From Pelecanus crispus (taxonomy: Eukaryota; Chordata; Aves; Pelecaniformes; Pelecanidae): DNA of 64,000 bases. This document shows positions 12,096 through 36,844 of this stretch, piece after piece; position 1 is the stretch's first letter; every line of letters starts with the position of its first letter. The position numbers and the translations under genes were made by a program. The stretch spans positions 689,501-753,500 of the forward strand of contig NC_134660.1 in the NCBI RefSeq assembly GCF_030463565.1, written 5' to 3'. Under the pieces are notes generated by a model, which saw nothing but the letters and a program-made list of their open reading frames with translations, was not told the origin of the DNA and did no database searches.

Positions 12096-15000
12096 TCAGC
12101 CATCTGCCTGCGCCAAACCTGGGAAGAAAACCCAAGGTTTTCTCCCAAGCACCAGTCACTCTGAGAGTACGTTTGCACCTTTCCTAAAGCATGGTCCCAC
12201 ACTGGTGTCCTCTAAAGCTGGTGATAGTTAAAAACACGCACTGGACAGCACAGAAGTGGTTAATCTCACCATGCCCTTCCTGCAAACCAAATATCCCTGA
12301 ACGTGAACGGTTATTTTTGCCCAGAAAATATAGATAGATGGGTAGATAAAAGAAAAGTAAAACTGAGCTCCCAGGAGAAGCGTAGATGGGCTTCCTCGCT
12401 GGTTGGGCAGCGCTTCGCACAGCGACGGTCCCTGCCCTGGGCAGGCAGCACCCTCTGCTGCCCTCTCACAGCAAACCAGGCCGTGCCGTAAAACCTGGAC
12501 TTCGCTGACATTTTGCTGGGGATTTCCAGGGAGTTTGGCAATTGCTTGGATTCAGTCATGTATGCAATGCCTCTTCTACTAGCTAAGCATGATGAATTGT
12601 CGAATTTAACCGAGAAAAAAACCCAGTAACTTTTAAAACCCTTTTAATCAACCGCTTGTGATTCTAGAAAACGGCAGCACGTAATCAGAGCAGAACTCCT
12701 GGACTGGCAATGTAATACTCTAATAAATACATCCCTCATCTGGTGGGAAACAGATTTTAGGATTCTTAAATGTGATCTGAATCAAACTCATACGGGAAAT
12801 GGATTTCTCACAGCCTCACTGAGGAAGTGTCTGCTTTTTAATGGAAACCTTGAGAAGAATTAACTGTCATGGTGGGCTTAAACACGTGATCTTAAATTGC
12901 AAAATTTTCACAAAACAGCAAAACCTTTCTGCTTCCAACTCTACAGACTTTCTTGGAATTATAGAATTCCTTATATGTATGTGGTTGAATTAGCCAAATT
13001 AACAAAATACGAAAAATGAAGAAAAGAAGAAAGAATTATTTAGGACCTGTCTAGAACATCTTCTTAATGTTAGACAACAGCATTATCTGATCAAAGAAGA
13101 GCTGGCTAAAGGTTAACAAACATCCACAAAGTAAACCCAGCTTCACCTGCATCTTGTTTTCCAACAGACAGATCTGTTCTGATTTCCAGTGATTTTAATA
13201 CATGGTGTCTTTATGCAACAGGGCAGTGTGTATACCAAGCTCCTCCTGAACAAGCAGGCAGCCTGCTACCTCTGCCTGGCATTAGTGCAAATGGCTAGGT
13301 GTGGTCCAGGACAATGCTGAAAGTGTCCTTGTGTGTCTAAGGTTTGTCCTTGGAAAGTGGACACAGGATCAGATAAGACAACCTCAACCTGGCCTTTTTC
13401 CTACTCTAGAAAAGAGACAAATACCTGTCTGCAAAAGGACCACTGAAAACCTAACCACAAGAAAATAGTAAGCTAGATACAAATTTATTGCCGCCTGGCT
13501 ACAAGCCATATCGCTGCGTGTTTCTGGAAGCAAAGTACAGCGAAATACAGCAAAGCCATTCTCTAAAACAGCAGCTCCCAAGATGTTAAAACCAGTCAGA
13601 AGAGGTCTTGGCCAATATTAAACTTAGTCACTGAATTTTTTTGCTGTTTCCCATCTGACTTCTGTTTTTCTCACACAAGGACTAGTCTGTCAAAGAAAGA
13701 TTGCTTATAGACTTCTGATTGCCGGTTTCCAATGCGAAATTAAGTAATAAACAGAATGGCTCAAGCAGCAAGTGATTTATCTCACTGGAAGGAGAGTAAT
13801 TGGTCTGCACGGAAAACTCCCTAGTGGGTTGTAAAGCAAACAAGTATCTTGATCCAGTGTATTGGCTCATCAGGAACACACTGAATTTGCCAACAAACAC
13901 GGTTTACTGACATCCTGTTTCTCTCTGGCTGCTCCAAGGGGTCAATCTGCATCTCCAGAGGTGGGAGAAACACAACTGAAGCTTCCTGTCCACTTCTCTG
14001 CCCAAGAAACTGTCCTCAGCTCGGAGTGGTGAAAGGATGCACAGCCAGATGACGATGTCCCAGGTGTGCATTAATTGCGGGAACCCTGAGAGGAGTAGAC
14101 GGTACCTCTACGTCTTCTTTAGCCCTGGCTAGTGGGACATGTACTATGCTGCACTATGTAGCTGCAGTTGCATGGCTGTGCAATTGATCCCTGGTCAAAG
14201 CAAGGCTGTGATTAACTTCAGCTATATCTCAAACACCCCTGCTGAGATACACCCCTCTACAGATGAGACCACACTACATTGATTCCTCTCCAGAAGACTC
14301 AGCAGTGGCCAGAATTAGATAATCAATCAATAGCTGAGCTAGGAGAAGAAACCAGTTCTGGAGTGAAATGGAAGTGGGCTTGAGTTTTTGGGTTTCCAGT
14401 GGGAAGTAGCTGGTGCCCCACTCTAGAAACCATGCTACGGGGAGGTAGGATTTGTAATCGCTAACCAGGAGCTCCCAGCAAGGGTGCTACATCACACTGA
14501 GATGTGTGAGACACCCCAAGTGTCTCACATCAGAGGGCATTGTTTCTCCATTTTAACTTGAGATCCGGGGGGAGGTTCTCTTTCTTTCTCTGAGTCACCA
14601 CAAGACCAAGTGACTAGTAGTTTCTAAATGTTAGCCTGACACAGCCCACTATACTGGGTAGCAAAGACTTCCCAGTGCAGTGTTAATCTCTAACCTGACA
14701 TTAAGAGGACAGTAGAAACAGGAGGGACGTGCAGTTGAGGTTATTTCACTGAGGAGGGATCAAGGACTCAGCACTGACAAAATAGGAGAGCTCTGTAAAC
14801 AGAATCAACGCCATTGCTATTGATAAAAAGAAAGAATAAGACCATTCTTTACTACAGAGGAGTGCTGAGAATTCATAGGAGGGGGATTGTGCCAGTGATT
14901 TGCCCAGTAGCCTGCAGAAAAGTATATTAAGTTAGAACCAGTTTGCCCATCTCATAGAAAAATGGGATCTAAAGCTGCCTTTGCCACTTGTTCTTCCCTG

Positions 15001-18000
15001 AGCTGCAGTTCTGGTGATGCTTGTCTCAGGAGAAGCAGTGAAGAGCTCCTTAGAGGGTTTTTTTCGTACGAATAGAAATGATCTCATAACCTTTCAACAG
15101 AATTTGCAGTGGCGAGTTTCCGTTATTTTAAATAACGCCCAGCAGAGCCGAAACCCACTGATCTCCTTTTTGTGCGGGATGTGAAAACCAAGAGCTGTAC
15201 AGGTAACATACTTTTAGACAACGCTTCAGCTGAAATGTAAAGCCGCTGAACTTCCTTGTTCAGACCAACTGATGGGTAAGAGTGGGTGATAGTGGCTGAC
15301 AAGCATACGGATCCCTTGACCTCCCACACGATCTCTTCCTACGCTTGTTAGCATACCTGTTATTATGTTAAAGATTGAGCTCAGTTATAAGCCCTAACTC
15401 ACATCCTCATTAATCTCCACCTAAAAACACTAGCTGTGGAAGAGCCTGATGTATGATCACCAACCCAAGCACCCGGGGAACTGAATACAAAGAAAATGAA
15501 AGTCATCGTCATTTCCCTCTGTTCAGACATTTCCCTTTTAACCACCCCCACTGAACTGAGCAGTGCTAAAGCTACTTGCTTCTAAAGATTCTCGGTTGTC
15601 TAGTGCCTTATATAGCTCAGCATGTACATTCCCTTACTGATTAATTTCTACAAATAACAGAATACGTAATCTAGCTCCAGAAGCCTATCTTCTTTTTACT
15701 CCCTACTACTAATACATGATGTAGGATTATTGTAATCTGTGGATCTTGCAGATACGTGTACAAAGCAGGCACAAATGAAGAAGTATTTTACCGCTGTTCA
15801 GCACAAGTTAATTGTGACACTGGAGAAGGGTGTTGAGTCCAGTTTAACAGCTCTCTTTGAATTTGAAATCTTTTACTGTAGAAAACTCGCAAGAGCCTTT
15901 GAGATCCATTCACTTCCTGGGGATGTTTTCTTTTCCTTTTGTTTTCTCCCTTTTTGCTACAGCTCTGCTGTCATCCCAGACTCGGGTCTGGGTGTTTTCT
16001 TCTGGTGTGTGGGCAGGAGCCCAGGGGAGGGGGGAAAAAGCAGACCTAATTACAGGGGATGCTCTCAAAAATAGAGTTGCTTTTCCCCTTGTCTGTGAGC
16101 TGCTGTGAGAGGTAGGTGTTCTAGTTCTTTCCATAGTTTTGGAACAACAGGAGGGCGGAGTTACTGGCAGATGGACTGTCTTACATGGGTTTAAACTGAG
16201 CTCAGAGTTACACAGCCATCACAATAGAAACAACTGAAGTAATTTTACATATTTAGCTTCCTTTCCTTCCTGCTTCCCTGCTGTCTCTTTTCCTCTGGCG
16301 TTCTTTATAGGAATATCAACCACCTATTCCTTCCCTGCAGATCCTCAGCGTGGCCACAACATGACCACATCCTGCCTCAAACAATTACATCAAAAAGGAA
16401 AAGCCAGCAGAACTATCAGTGCTCAGCTGGGGAAAAGGAACAGCAGCAACAGACCAGTTCCTGGAGATGCACGCAGAAGGTCTTCTCAGTGAAGAAAAAG
16501 AAGCACCAGTTTGCCTCATCGCGGTGAAAACTCTTGCACCAATATTGCAGGAGTCTGGAAAAAAACCCATGATAAGGAGGGGCCTTGTGGTCTGCCAAAT
16601 GAAATGGTCCAGGGACAGAACGAGTGACAGATGAAGAGGTTTGGATCACATCAGAGATCGGGTTCAGCACGGTCCCCGTAAACACTGTGCTGGTGCAACT
16701 GAGGGCAGCACAACCAAGTGCGGGATCATGACTAAGCAGCATGGTGAGAGAAGAGTGGCAGCGGGATCCCTGTGCCTGTTGCCTTTGTCTCAGTTTTCCA
16801 CACTGCAAAATGCAAGTTCATGCAACAGCAGGCCCCGAAGGACTCAGGGAGCTCGCCTGCTCATTAACAAAAACTGGATCTCCAAAGCACAAAGCTGTGA
16901 TGAGCAAATGAGGCCATTCCCCATATAGGTGGTAGTTCACAGTCTGTCATCATACCCATTCTAAATTCTCATTTTGGGGGTTTTAACTGTAAAACTGGCC
17001 TTGCCCTCAGCAGAGGTTCAATTTGGAAACCTTCCATGCTGGAACAGCTTTACTTTCCTTGTCTTTTGACGAAATTTGGAGGAAAAAATAACGTAGCTAT
17101 GTCCCAGGTCAAAAGAGCATCTTGCAGCGGCAGATTCCGAGCAAGTCTCAGCCTTGCTCACGTTAGGCTGGAGTAGCAGTTAACATGCACGACTGCTCCT
17201 GAGAAAGCCCTTTGCAGGGCTTGTTCTTTGTTAGGGTCAGCACATCTGAGGTCTGCACATCCATTGCTTCCAGAGTCTGGATTCAAGGACGAGGTTGGGG
17301 AGAGGCTGAAGTATTGTGTGTTTTAACTATTCTGTTTCCCAAGGCTGATGGAAGTTTTGGGATAGCGTGCTATTAAAGCAGCCCTGAGGCTGCTCTAATA
17401 TACACTGGGATGAGCAGAGGATAAAGCAGGGCCGTGGATGGCTTCAGAATGCATCGGTAAACCATAATTGAGCACTGAGGAGGATACGTAATTTATAGAG
17501 ATATTTCTTTAAAGAGGTATGTAGATATCATAATTAATGATGACATAGATTGTTGAGGCAATCATTAACTCTGAACATTAACCTCTGACTCCTGTCAGAC
17601 ACATTATTAGGTTCAACTGATCTTAGATTTGATCCAGACAAGCAGTTCCTACGCTAGTTGGCACAAGAGCTAACAAGAGGGATTCTTATGGAATCTTAAA
17701 CTACATGGAGAAACTTGGAGTGGTTTTGGGGGATTCTTAAAAACACAAGTTGTGCACTAACTACATCAATTAACTTCTCAGTTCAGCTTCCTAAAGCTGA
17801 AACAACTCTGCGTCCAGCTCAAGAGCAGAGGGTATGTCCATGCTGTTTGTCTATGTCCAGCCTGAAATACAGTAACTGTGTGGAGCGAAGCTTTAACCCT
17901 GGAATAGCTGTGCATGATCCAAAGCAGAGAAGCGTGGGTGAGATCCTCTGGAAAGCATATGCCCGTGTTGTACTTGTCTGCAGTGTGTGCTATCACACCT

Positions 18001-18569
18001 GTACTTTAATATGGAGACTAAAATAAAAAGTGAAGTTGTTTTATCTATGACATCTGGAAAGCCAGAAACAGCAAAATAGACTGGGAAAAAGTTGCAGACT
18101 AGAGGGACTGCCAGTGAAACGGCTACAGGGTAGCTGGAGTTTAAGCAAAGGGGCAGAAGTCACGGAAAGTTCTCTGGGAAACAAACTCAACAGGAAACAA
18201 TACTGTTCCAGAAGTGCACACACTGGCTACTACTGCGCCCATAAAGCTTTCAGAGGGCTATTTCTCATTTACTGACAGCAGAGAGACATAAAGGTTTTTT
18301 AACCTTGGCGCTGCTGAATGACAATCTTTTTAGAAAATACGTATGAGAAGTGCACTAGATGACATCCAAACCAAACTTCTTTGTTAGCCCATGGAAAAAA
18401 GGATGAGTTTGATGTTAAAGCATCAGGACTGATGCATTGAATTTGTGTTTGTGCTAGGGTTTCTTTGGGTCTATCACAGCAAAGAATGCTGTAGGGTTAC
18501 CAGGGTGCTTAAAATTACATGCATTATCTACTCCTATGTTAGGTCAAGGTTAAATACAAGTCTGTTGGG

Positions 18570-18586
18570 TTTTTTTTTTTTTTTTT
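18570..18586 (+). repeat. 17-base T run
   Basis: Uninterrupted T tract in the flank beyond KAT7, with no recognisable retroposon attached. Confidence 0.85.
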
Positions 18587-19088
18587 AAATGAGAAAAGAA
18601 GGCGGCAAGAAAGCATCCATCTAGGAAAATTTACTGAAAGTACCGGCTGCTTTTTGGTAGCATCATAATTTTTAGGTCAGCTTCAAACTGCCCATACGGA
18701 ATATAACATCTGCAAGTGTGCAGTCGCTATGAATAAACTGTGGGTGAAACTGTGAGCACATCTCATCCTTTGGTTACCCAGAGATGTTTATGGCTATCTG
18801 TATGACTCACTACTTAATTAGTGTTTGCATTACCAAAGCACCCAGAGGTCTCAGTCAAGCGTGGGACCCCATCACATTACGAACTGTACATATACAGAGA
18901 GACAGTCACTGCCTCAGAGAAGTCACAACATAAACAGGCCTGACAGAATAAGGACTGGAGGGAAACAAAAGCTTAGAGAGGGGGTGGCTGTCACAGCAGA
19001 GCAGCGTGGGGAATAAAACCCTTATCGTCTTGTCTTTCTGTCTACTTATCTGCAAACTAAATCACACCACATCTCTCTGTACTTGCAA

Positions 19089-19119
19089 GAAAAACAAACA
19101 AAACAAACAAACAAAAAAA
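19089..19119 (+). repeat. (AAAC)n simple repeat
   Basis: AAAAACAAACAAAACAAACA followed by AACAAAAAAA: an A-rich tetranucleotide repeat, perhaps a degenerate poly(A) tail. No body recognised upstream. Confidence 0.75.
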
Positions 19120-20065
19120 GGCAAAATAAAGGCAACTGGTATGGTACAAAACTGCTCAAATAAGTAAAAGCAATGCTCCCAAATCAAATGCTTGAAAACT
19201 GTCTTACTAAGGAGAACCAGGCAGAATGAGGAAGAGCCTTGATGTGACTTGAGTAAACAAACATCACTGTTCAGGGAAGCATCCTTGATTTTGATCTTAA
19301 TCAGAACAAGACAACCAAGGTATTCCATCTCAATTGGGTTGCTCTTTTTCTTCGTAAGCTGAGCGTCTCAAGTCCCAGGCCATGATCACTGACATGTCAG
19401 CCTTACTCTTAACAGCACCCTGGCCTCTCTGCAGCTTAGAGCCCAGAGTCCAAAACCACTCCCTACTCTTTAACTCCCATTGAGTTCTGTAGAAAAGCAG
19501 AATCTCTGGAGGGAGCTGGAGCAGGTATGTGTCATTAATCATTTTGTATCAGAGATTGTATCAAGGACTCCAAATGTTTGAGAGGTGTGCTGAACTTCAA
19601 ACACTGTTTTTTGAAGATCAGAGACTTCACTGCCCCAAGTCCTCCCACAGTACAAGCAGCAAGAAGGTCTGGTCATGGAAGCACAGGAGGAAAGGCTAAA
19701 AATCTAGGGTCGGCACCTTTAGGATAACTCCTTCCTTCTTCAGTGAACTTCAGGTTGACAGACGCCATCCCAGTTTTGCATCACATACTTGAGTTGCCAG
19801 TATCTGGCAACATCCATATATTCCTCATGGCAGCCTCCTGTGCACAATCAACTCTAGAGTGAATACACACACAATACAGGCTATTTCCAAAAGGTTCAAC
19901 GTAAAGGCCACTCTAGTCACGATCCTTCATACACCAGGCACAAAGATGGGTTCAAAATTAGTCCCCTGCAACATAAAGCAGCACCTTCACTTAACTGGAG
20001 ATGCAGAATAGCATCTGACTGAAAAAAAAATAAAAAGAGGGCATAAACTTGAGCAGAGAACATGC

Positions 20066-20071
20066 TTTATT
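20066..20071 (-). terminator. KAT7 polyadenylation signal AATAAA
   Basis: The plus strand reads tttatt here. On the minus strand the context is CTCAATAAAGCATG, followed within 20-50 bases by TGTTCTCTG and a long T-rich stretch (20021-20036). This is the usual arrangement of hexamer and downstream U-rich element. Confidence 0.65.
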
Positions 20072-20813
20072 GAGAAGTAGATACAAGAATAGCACATTCT
20101 ACCACATCATGGGAACAGGGTTTAGCTTCTGCACAAGAATGGCCTTCTTCCCTACTCCACGAGAGATCTACTTTGCTGGATAGTTTCATGAGTATCTGTA
20201 GTTAGTTACAATACAGGAGCAAAGGGCATAAGACAGCAAAATTCAGTAATGCCCACAAGGTATACACCATGTACTGATGATCTTTTTTCTTTTTCTTTTT
20301 TTAAGGAGGCAGAGAAAGGCAGACAACCATCAGAAGAGCAATAGAGAACTTTTCCACATTAGGATGGGTCAGTGGTTAATGGGAAACGGCTCCTACCTAC
20401 TGGTACATTGCAAGTGCTTCATTTCAGACACCATTCAATATGGAAGTATTGGAAGGTTTAAATGAAATCAGCACTATATGATGCTGCCATCATCCACCCC
20501 AAGACTGTCCCCCCTTTTAGTCACACTGGAGCCATATAGGAAACTTGTGGCACAAGGACAGTGGTTATACTTGAAAGCCATTGTACGATGGTTTCTTCCG
20601 GTGGTGCTGATGGGAGAGAGGAAGTAAAAGCTTTTTTGTTTTACAAAGACAAACAAGAATGCACTGTCAGAGAAGCAAACCATCCACACAGCTAACTGGA
20701 GCTGCCACTGATGCACAGAACGTACGCTGTAGGCAATCCAACAACTGACGATATTTGCATTGTAGAGTTTCTGTGGCTGTTTGGACAAGGCTAGCGAAAG
20801 TCTGTCTGAAGTT

Positions 20814-20819
20814 TTTATT
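20814..20819 (-). terminator. Possible proximal KAT7 polyadenylation signal
   Basis: AATAAA hexamer on the minus strand about 950 bases after the stop codon. The following sequence is less T-rich than at the distal site, so it is a candidate alternative site only. Confidence 0.3.
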
Positions 20820-21771
20820 TCTTCAGTCTAGAGAAAAAAAATCCTCTCCAATACAAAGAGACCTACAATTCAAGGAAGACTGCTCTGGGAAAAATATCTC
20901 CAGTGAAATATACTGAACAGGCTGTTTCTGTGTAAAGGAACCCACTAACTCCAGGAGATAAACAGGAAAAACCAGTAACTTGTAATCAAAGAGGTCTCTC
21001 CAACAGACGTGGTACTGCAGTAGCTCCAGGGGCGTAATACACCAAGAGCAGCTCTATGAAACATCTCGGACCCTGATGTTCTCACACACTTAGCCTTGAC
21101 TCCTCCAGGTAACACTAACAATCACACCACTCAGTTACAAGATACGCCAGCTTCTGACTGTACAATATTAACTATGTGAAGACCTGCTGTATTATATGGA
21201 AAACACCGCTGAAAGAGGTGGCATGTTATCTTACTAAAACTATTTGATACATGGAATGGAACAGTCCATTGGACAGGACTAGTTAAAAATGCTGAAGTCA
21301 GTGTAACTGCAGCTTGCTGGAGAACCAGACTTTCCCCAAACAAGCATTATTAGACCTTGTTCAAAAGCCACAGAAGTTGTCTCCATTACTTAGAATGCAA
21401 GGAACCTGAAGGAAGAAACAACCAGATTATAGGACACAACACAACCTCATCGGAATAAGGACATGAGGGTAAGACCAGTGACTGGACAGGTACAGTACCA
21501 GATATCAGAACTCCTTGGGCCAGTGCTGCTAGGAGCTTCGTTTGGGTCCTATACAGATCCAATCCTTGCAACCTCATTGAGGCCGAAACATAAAGTTCCT
21601 CAGAACTAGCGTCTGTGGTGTGCACAAAAGATCTGGGCCAGAACAGTACCAAGGGGAGCTGATCTTTCAGGAGGGTACTGTACCAGCCAATCACAACAGC
21701 AACAGATACAACAGAGATCCCTAGGGTACTTCCTACTGCTGGGGTTCACTGGCTTCAGGAGTGATAGACAG

Positions 21772-33217
<11,446 letters not shown>

Positions 33218-33441
33218 CCTCGGCGGGGGCGGGGGCAGCGAGGTTGGCTGGTCCCCAGCGCCCCCGGCCCGCGAAGCGGCGGTCGCCGCCGTGTTAGCGC
33301 TGGCGGGCTCCGTGGTGACAGCCGTGTCTCCCGTCCTGCGGCACGTCTGCTCCGGCGGCGCCAGCCCCGCTCCCGCCGCCGCCAGTCCCTGTTCCCTGCT
33401 CGGTCCCTCACGCTTCCGCCGGGACACGGTCCACACCCCCC

Positions 33442-33451
33442 GTCACGTGAC
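33442..33451. promoter_or_regulatory. Palindromic E-box GTCACGTGAC in KAT7 promoter
   Basis: A perfect 10-bp palindrome matching the USF/TFE3/TFEB (CLEAR-type) consensus, about 225 bases upstream of the KAT7 ATG and just before the YY1-type array. Confidence 0.6.
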
Positions 33452-33480
33452 CCCGAGCCAGCCTCACGCCAGCGGGGGCT

Positions 33481-33702
33481 GCCATCTTGGATTCGGACAG
33501 GTATCCCGGCGGCGCCGCTGACAGTGAAGCTGCCGGCGGCCATCTTGGGTTCGGGCCGAGGGCTCTCGGCGAGGGCTGGGGCGGCGGCCATCTTGGGTCC
33601 GGGTGTGAAGCCAGCGGGCTCCCGGGGACCGGAGGAGGTGTTTTCCCTGGGGAGCCATGTTGGGTTCGGGCAGCCTGAGCCCTCCCGCGGGGGCCATCTT
33701 GG
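33481..33702. repeat. Five degenerate copies of a YY1-type unit (GCCATCTTGG) upstream of KAT7
   Basis: GCCATCTTGG occurs at 33481, 33539, 33587 and 33693, with GCCATGTTGG at 33654. Each is followed by a similar tail (ATTCGGACAG, GTTCGGGCCG, GTCCGGGTGT, GTTCGGGCAG, GGCCGGGCAG). Spacing is 58, 48, 67 and 39 bases. Read in the KAT7 sense the core is CCAAGATGGC, the YY1 consensus (AAGATGGCGGC) that often lies at or just after start sites. The shared tails suggest duplication of a unit of about 20 bp, not independent sites. Confidence 0.8.
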
Positions 33703-36690
33703 GGCCGGGCAGAGGCGCGCCGGCGGGTCCACGGAGTGATTGGGCGGAGGAAGGCGGTGAGTCCCCGTTGCTCTTGAGGCGGAGGCGGGGAGCGCCGCGC
33801 CCCCGGCTCCCGGCCCCCTCCCGCTGAGGGGGGTGCCGCCGCCTGCCCTGCCTGCAGCCTGCTGCAGGGAGAGGCCTTTCCCGGGCCCTGGCTCCGCGCT
33901 GGGGCGGGCCGTCGCAGGGGCCTGGGCGGGCCTCGCAGGGCCGCGCTGCTTTGGGCTCTCAATCGGAAAGGCTCTTGTTAATTAATCTTTCCGCTCTCAA
34001 AATATCATCCGGGGGGGGGGATTTTTTTGGTGAAACTTTGCCCGTGTAGTTCTCTGACGGGCGACCGTGAGCTGGTCGCGTTCCCGCCCTGAGCTGATGG
34101 GCACCTCGCAGCTCCCCGGGGGCGGCTCTCGCTAGCTCGGGCCTCTGGCCGGCCTGCAGCAGCGGCAGCGACTTAGCCCTGTGCGGCCGCCTGCACAGGC
34201 CAGGCGCCCTGCGGGACCTGGTTCCCGGGTTGTGATTAGGCTGACAGCCCCTTAAACGTTAATATACCAATAACATTAATTTGGTAACACCGTCTACAAA
34301 CAGTATTGCTTTATGTAAAGAGCTGGGGAAAAATAAGGGCATTTAGGCAAACACGTGATTGCTTTCCAACTATGGTTATCTTTAGGGATTATTAAGTTCT
34401 CAGGGCCTAATCCTATAATTCTCATGAGTGCATGTCATCCTTAGTCATGCAGGTAATACCATTTCTCTCATGCCAAATTGTTATTGCTCCTAGGTGTATC
34501 CAGTTTCCTGTGAAATGTTGAAAGGCAAACCTTCTGAAGAAGTCAGGATGAAATACCTCTGCTTTTGCCCAAGCAGAGGGGAATGGGAAGCAGTATGTGT
34601 GGTATGTGAAGTGGGAGTGTACGTAGTGGTTGCAAATAAGCGTACATTTGATCTAAAAATTGTACACTAAGCCCAGGAAAACTATGGGTGCATGAGCAAC
34701 TCATTGGCAAGTCTGGTTCTTTCAATGAACCGATTTGCAAACCTGCTTAAAGGTGGCTGGAGGAGAAAACGCTACTGCACAAATGCATGGATTCTTCCTA
34801 CTTTATAAGAAAAAGGAAAGACTGCCTGGAATTTAATATAATTTCAAATTGCAGTTGAGCCAAAATCTAGCGCTAGTCTCTAGGTTATGCTCTCAAGTTA
34901 TTAGACTGGCTTGAAATGTTTAATTTAAGATAAATTTGGGATGAACTAAAGCATCGCCTCAAGGGGCAAGAGGAATAGGAACAAAGAAAAGTAGTGCACT
35001 ATTCCTTAATGGAAATAAAAGGGAGGAGTTAGTTTGAACACTTTGTAGTTGCTTGTCTCCCGTGTATTTTCCATGAGACAAAGCTCAGGCCTCACAAGAG
35101 TGAACGTATCTAATGTTGCAAACTGATGAAGGGCTCTAATGGAAGTGTGAGGCAGTTCAGAGCAATAAAAAAAAGATTTCAAAGAGCTTGTAGACTGCAA
35201 CTTCTTCATGTTATCTCTTGCATTAAATGGAATCTGCCTGTGGTAGCAAAATGACAATTAGCTTAAAGACTGGTTCTAACATCACAGATTTGTACCTTGC
35301 AAATATCCAAATTCAACTGCAGATTTGCTTGAATGAAAAAGACTAAAGAATACGATGACCATGTGAAAAGCTGCACATTACCACACCCCATTCAAATAGT
35401 TGCCTGTTGATAGCTAGAGGATTCCTCTTTCAAAAACTCTGCATTATATGAGAGCTATAGTGCTTAAATGTATCAGATAAACAAATAACATTAATTAGAG
35501 GTTCTAGGTGTTACTGAAGCTTATGTCTGAAATAAGTTGTTTATGTTAAGTCTAGCTAATATGTATTATCACCACCAACAGGATGTTACTGGAAAAACAA
35601 ATCAAACAGAAGTGGGTGGTGGTTAATAACTTTCCTAGAGGAGTAGTACTTGAATAGAAGCCAGGAATCCAGTGCCCCATGCTGTCTTATCTCCTGATAA
35701 TTAAAATGGTAATGCAAACTCTAAGTTCTCTGTGCAGTTTGAACACTTAATTAACGTACCTCTGGAGTATCCACTGTGTGTAGAGGAAGGGGGCAGTGAG
35801 AAGGGAAGATGGCCTTACATGTGCTTGGCTGTCTCATGCTCTCAGAAGAGCAATAATCAGGTCATGTTATGACCACAGAAGAGCTTGCAAGAGCTTTTCT
35901 GTATGTGTGTATCTACCAGTAGAACAGACTGCAAGGATTTAACTTACTGCTGTTACACTTCAGTTCAAAATCCAGCCCAAACTTAGAAGGCTTATGACAG
36001 AAATAAAAATCTATTTTTTCATTAATTTGTATGTGAAGGATGTGTACAGCCCTTGGGCATCTGCCAGCGGTCGATACTGAAGAAGCTCCAGCCCTGGCAC
36101 TTGTTGGAGCTGAAACTGCAGGTCTGTTCTGGGGAAAAACACAAAGGGACATGAGACTTGAGAGGCTGCTTGTGCTGACAGGTGCCTTCCATGTTGGCAT
36201 CACCACTAGATGTCAGTGCATGAAACCACTTCTTCACCCTGAGCGAGCTAGTAAAATTGGGAATCGGCTCGGGAAGAGAGGGAGCGATTTCCTCGGAGTG
36301 CAAAACTGGTGTAGCTTCTGCTTACAAGGAGCTCCACTGGGGTTAAGCTCCCTTTAATAAGGTTCTGAAGACAGACTTGCAATCTCTTAACTCTGTCAGA
36401 ATTTTCCAAGTAGGAGATTAGGAATTTCCCGATGCTACACCAGAAGAAAGTTTAGCAAGTGCTTGATGATTTGAAATTTCATTTTAAATCACACAAGTGA
36501 TTTTTGGTTTTTAAATCCTCAGTTATTGAATATGTGTAGGTGCCAACTTGCCACTGATGTCAGCAGAGTTAGCTACCTGAAATCTCTTGGCCCCAAAGAT
36601 CTTGCTGAATCTGTTGAAATCTCTCTAGGCCTTTAGCCTTATTAGAACTCTTTAGAACTTAGGCTTAGGTACATTCACTGTTGTGTTTTG

Positions 36691-36710
36691 TTTTTTTTTT
36701 AAAAAAAAAA
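36691..36710. repeat. T10A10 perfect palindrome
   Basis: Ten T followed directly by ten A, a 20-bp perfect inverted repeat in the intergenic spacer. Such tracts are stiff and tend to exclude nucleosomes; no function is implied. Confidence 0.9.
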
Positions 36711-36844
36711 CCTCTTGCTGAATCTTAGAAAATATAAGCAATGAAGGGAATCTTCACCGAAACCTATCTCCATAAACATGTACAGGCATCAATAGGTTGA
36801 AATTAGGTTTAAAACTCTAATCTCCTGCCTTCGTTCCCACTTGC

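Larger units (their letters stand above)
1..20040. other. Gene-poor flank beyond the KAT7 3' end
   Basis: No exon here has a recognisable protein match with plausible splice sites. Long open frames at 1462-1872 and 8731-9240 read as low-complexity or repeat-derived translations. The flank holds MIR-type remnants, mononucleotide runs and two modest GC-rich patches (6690-6930 and 11520-11730), listed separately. Confidence 0.65.
20045..21771 (-). other. KAT7: KAT7 3' untranslated region
   Basis: Noncoding sequence from the KAT7 stop to just beyond the first well-placed polyadenylation signal with a T-rich downstream element. The length of about 1.7 kb is inferred. An additional AATAAA at 20814-20819 could give a shorter isoform. 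No coding exon seen on the opposite strand. Confidence 0.6.

Noticed and set aside
17470-17640. AT-rich stretch that could be a conserved homeobox-type enhancer
   Set aside because: Only base composition supports it; without an alignment there is no evidence for conservation.
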